From assembly GCA_034006035.1 (NCBI GenBank), contig JAVETN010000008.1, positions 53,545 to 117,544 of the forward strand: 64,000 nucleotides of DNA, given 5' to 3'. This document shows, one piece after another, positions 63,501-64,000 of this stretch (positions within the stretch are counted from its first letter, which is position 1; each line of letters starts with the position of its first letter). The notes beneath the pieces are model-generated. The model made no database searches. It saw only the letters and a list, made by a program, of their open reading frames with translations, and was not told the DNA's origin. Position numbers and translations under genes: made by a program. Source of the DNA: Desulforegulaceae bacterium. Its GTDB lineage: Bacteria; Desulfobacterota; Desulfobacteria; Desulfobacterales; JACKCP01.

Positions 63501-63630
63501 TATGCTGAATGTTGCTGTTTCCCGTGCCAAAGATGCTTTTGTATTATTTGGAGATCCTGATGTTTTTGGTGTTTCCGGGAAATCCTCACCATCTGGAATT
63601 TTAAGGTCTATGCTCAGTGAATTAAAATAA
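60592..63630 (+). CDS. Superfamily 1 (UPF1/Dna2-like) helicase
   Basis: A 1012-residue protein. An unrecognised N-terminal region (1-275) precedes the helicase core. QRNALHHLL is the Q-like motif. Walker A is NGPPGTGKTTLLRSVVASLW (about 308-327), motif Ia TSNNNQAVTNIL, then a 330-residue largely helical insertion (about 400-660). Motif II is IIDEAGQALPE (about 714-722), motif III VVGDTDQIEPVW, and the RecA2 motifs are LTEHRRC, IGIITPFSTQARFI, VGTVHSLQGDE and LNVAVSRAKDAF. Such enzymes translocate 5' to 3' on nucleic acid. It stands alone, beside an IS remnant. Housekeeping or defence roles are both possible. Confidence 0.88.
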   Translation: MDYFRNITKYFRQSLIDSERKCPEDKDILPFLGPSDSEKNNSDYISLDCKAWFEGRIDKNLAKEIVKKRNKEENSDSKETELVIYPRVDFLKTIGGKKSYIKNEVLIPLVVFIILDEDGKFKPSPKAPWIPREWISPNQGKSITFTNSFLIDKFLSQNLYQGMENWDDVRKYCTSMLCSALSTEYFPGDPELKTKETSIYDLEILNNDYELKNVFLIQVKEPPVVGAKQGIIKLIDSILDTNSEIPLYKMFCAKSSPEIIPYRDLEDDSYLSKQHLGQMTGEFPLSLNQRNALHHLLKNNNPEILAVNGPPGTGKTTLLRSVVASLWSKAALEETEPPLIAATSNNNQAVTNILESFARVDEKGLEESLKGRWIPEISSYGLYCCSSGKAKESNPYMYLGPKGEGLMEYLHTQEYFDGAVEFFLEKAGKWQNKKAESLKEVRINLHNEIKKTEKAIIKGIDTLKNFKTYENEIFSKFKDLDSLKNEIEFLSESLNLPEKELLDIRLKKDELLNLWSKRKILTNLFIKFKFVQTSEYYKNAILFNKWGIPLEDKSDKSAEKILNEMENQSIQKQENYKKRIGCLQNLYNSYKEASEKINLWIKTHSNIELLSKDLNDKVNEINDRVLRFKLFKLSTHYWEARWLIDLNSFLPTRDSDKKSDKRVLGKLKRFAKLTPCFVSTFYMLPKTFEASVFEDNVWKHLPLYEKIDLLIIDEAGQALPEVSAPCFALAKKALVVGDTDQIEPVWSISPGVDRSNLQIFNLFENEKDYNDFWLESGLTASSGNVMKVAQRQCLYHQFTKLQKGLYLTEHRRCYNSIVNYCNELVYQGVLKPLRGEPKVSIPWGKTMAMVSIKKDSKSYGGSRGNFDEAVYIANWLDKHKSIIVEYVKKASPDLKDIEDNQIIQKSIGIITPFSTQARFIKKELLKKKIKGVTVGTVHSLQGDERLIILFSSVYGESDKKMGKFYDNGPNMLNVAVSRAKDAFVLFGDPDVFGVSGKSSPSGILRSMLSELK

Positions 63631-63757
63631 AATTTATCTTCTGTCATTTTTAATCGTTACAAAACCCATTTTTTGCAATTCTTAAACATCTAAATAAAAC
63701 AAATTATCTTAAATTTTAACATATAAAATAATTAGTTTTTTTAATCTTTTCTGTTTT

Positions 63758-63850
63758 GGCTCGCTCTCAAGCTCCAGCTCTGCCCTTACCCCATCTTTTA
63801 TTCGGGCCTCGTTCCCAAGCTCTAGCTCTGCCCTTTACCCACATTTTTTT
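63758..63850. repeat. Imperfect 48-bp tandem direct repeat
   Basis: GGCTCGCTCTCAAGCTCCAG from 63758 is repeated as GCCTCGTTCCCAAGCTCTAG from 63806. Each is followed by CTCTGCCCTT and a C-rich then T-rich tail. It is much more GC-rich than its surroundings and lies just beyond the transposase stop codon, so it may belong to the insertion-sequence end or be a MITE-like element. Confidence 0.65.
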
Positions 63851-63851
63851 C

Positions 63852-64000
63852 TCAGGGATATTCTTTCAAGGAATATCCCTCGCACATAATCTGTAAAAGA
63901 TTATAACCTTTCCAAATTAGTTGATGTCCAACTGGAGGATCATTTTTCCTGTTCAGATATCCTCCAAGTTTTCCCACCATAACTACCATTTCACCAAGGC
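63852..64000 (-). CDS. IS4-family transposase, C-terminal fragment at the window edge
   Basis: Read on the minus strand from the right edge, the frame gives 48 residues: LGEMVVMVGKLGGYLNRKND, then PPVGHQLIWKGYN, then LQIMCEGYSLKEYP and a TGA at 63852. This is the characteristic end of IS4-group DDE transposases (M+++LGGfLgRK.DG.PG.q.lWrG...l). Most of the gene lies outside the window, so whether the element is intact cannot be judged. The coding end contains a perfect 10-bp hairpin (63854-63880) and a 7-bp one (63886-63904), which may influence transposase expression. Confidence 0.85.
   Translation of the reverse strand, partial: LGEMVVMVGKLGGYLNRKNDPPVGHQLIWKGYNLLQIMCEGYSLKEYP

Noticed and set aside
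1..64000. CRISPR array, prophage or integrase genes
   Set aside because: No spaced short repeats, phage structural genes or recombinase motifs were seen. The only mobile-element signal is the IS4-type fragment at the right edge.

Overview
The window is AT-rich chromosomal DNA from a Gram-negative bacterium. Lipopolysaccharide and envelope genes are present (LptE-type lipoprotein, YbgF/CpoB, a porin-like barrel, an MltC-like transglycosylase), together with SecDF/YajC, MglA-type motility genes, a DUF169 protein and an exported superoxide dismutase. This mix, with the low GC and the many sensory genes, fits an anaerobic or microaerophilic Desulfobacterota (deltaproteobacterial) lineage, possibly Desulfobacterales. 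That placement is inference; no rRNA gene is present.

Layout. (1) 1-6.1 kb: the end of a PstS-like binding protein, an outer-membrane barrel, then a three-gene cell-surface operon (adhesin-head-like protein, degenerate caspase/PEGA/FGE-sulfatase fusion, MltC-like lytic transglycosylase). (2) 6.2-7.3 kb: a Liv-type binding protein on the minus strand. (3) 7.7-16.3 kb: a nine-gene cluster with a roadblock protein, an MglA-like GTPase, three unrecognised proteins, a zinc-ribbon/HAMP membrane sensor, a response regulator that has lost its phosphoacceptor and carries a PATAN domain, a second roadblock-like protein and a PilB/GspE ATPase. This is the best candidate for an under-described system, probably a polarity or type IV pilus control module. 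(4) 16.5-21.1 kb: SPL-family radical SAM protein, exported nuclease, tRNA-queuosine mannosyltransferase-like protein, small protein, TrpF-like protein, efp. (5) 21.2-29.1 kb, minus strand: a housekeeping operon reading LysM-like protein, yajC, secD, secF, ybgF, dprA, topA. (6) 29.3-41.5 kb: leuS-lptE, rpsT, murJ-ftsB-thiD-rsmJ, an AEC transporter, cinA, a hydrolase, a periplasmic cyclophilin and a lipoprotein superoxide dismutase.

(7) 41.6-50.0 kb, accessory-looking: tRNA-Phe with its own promoter and terminator, a repeat-bearing lipoprotein, a hybrid histidine kinase that is both frameshifted and internally deleted, a c-type-heme sensor protein and a PAS/GAF/GGDEF protein. (8) 50.2-60.5 kb: rsmE, an acidic tandem-repeat protein, valS-nadC, a rhomboid protease fused to a DnaJ-C-like domain, a response-regulator diguanylate cyclase, lepA and a DUF169 protein. 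(9) 60.6-64.0 kb: a large SF1 helicase, a 48-bp direct repeat, and the C-terminal end of an IS4-family transposase running off the right edge.

Several starts were moved from the longest open frame to an internal ATG with a good Shine-Dalgarno sequence, and these are noted in the entries. TTG starts are supported for several genes. No CRISPR array, integrase or phage structural module is visible.
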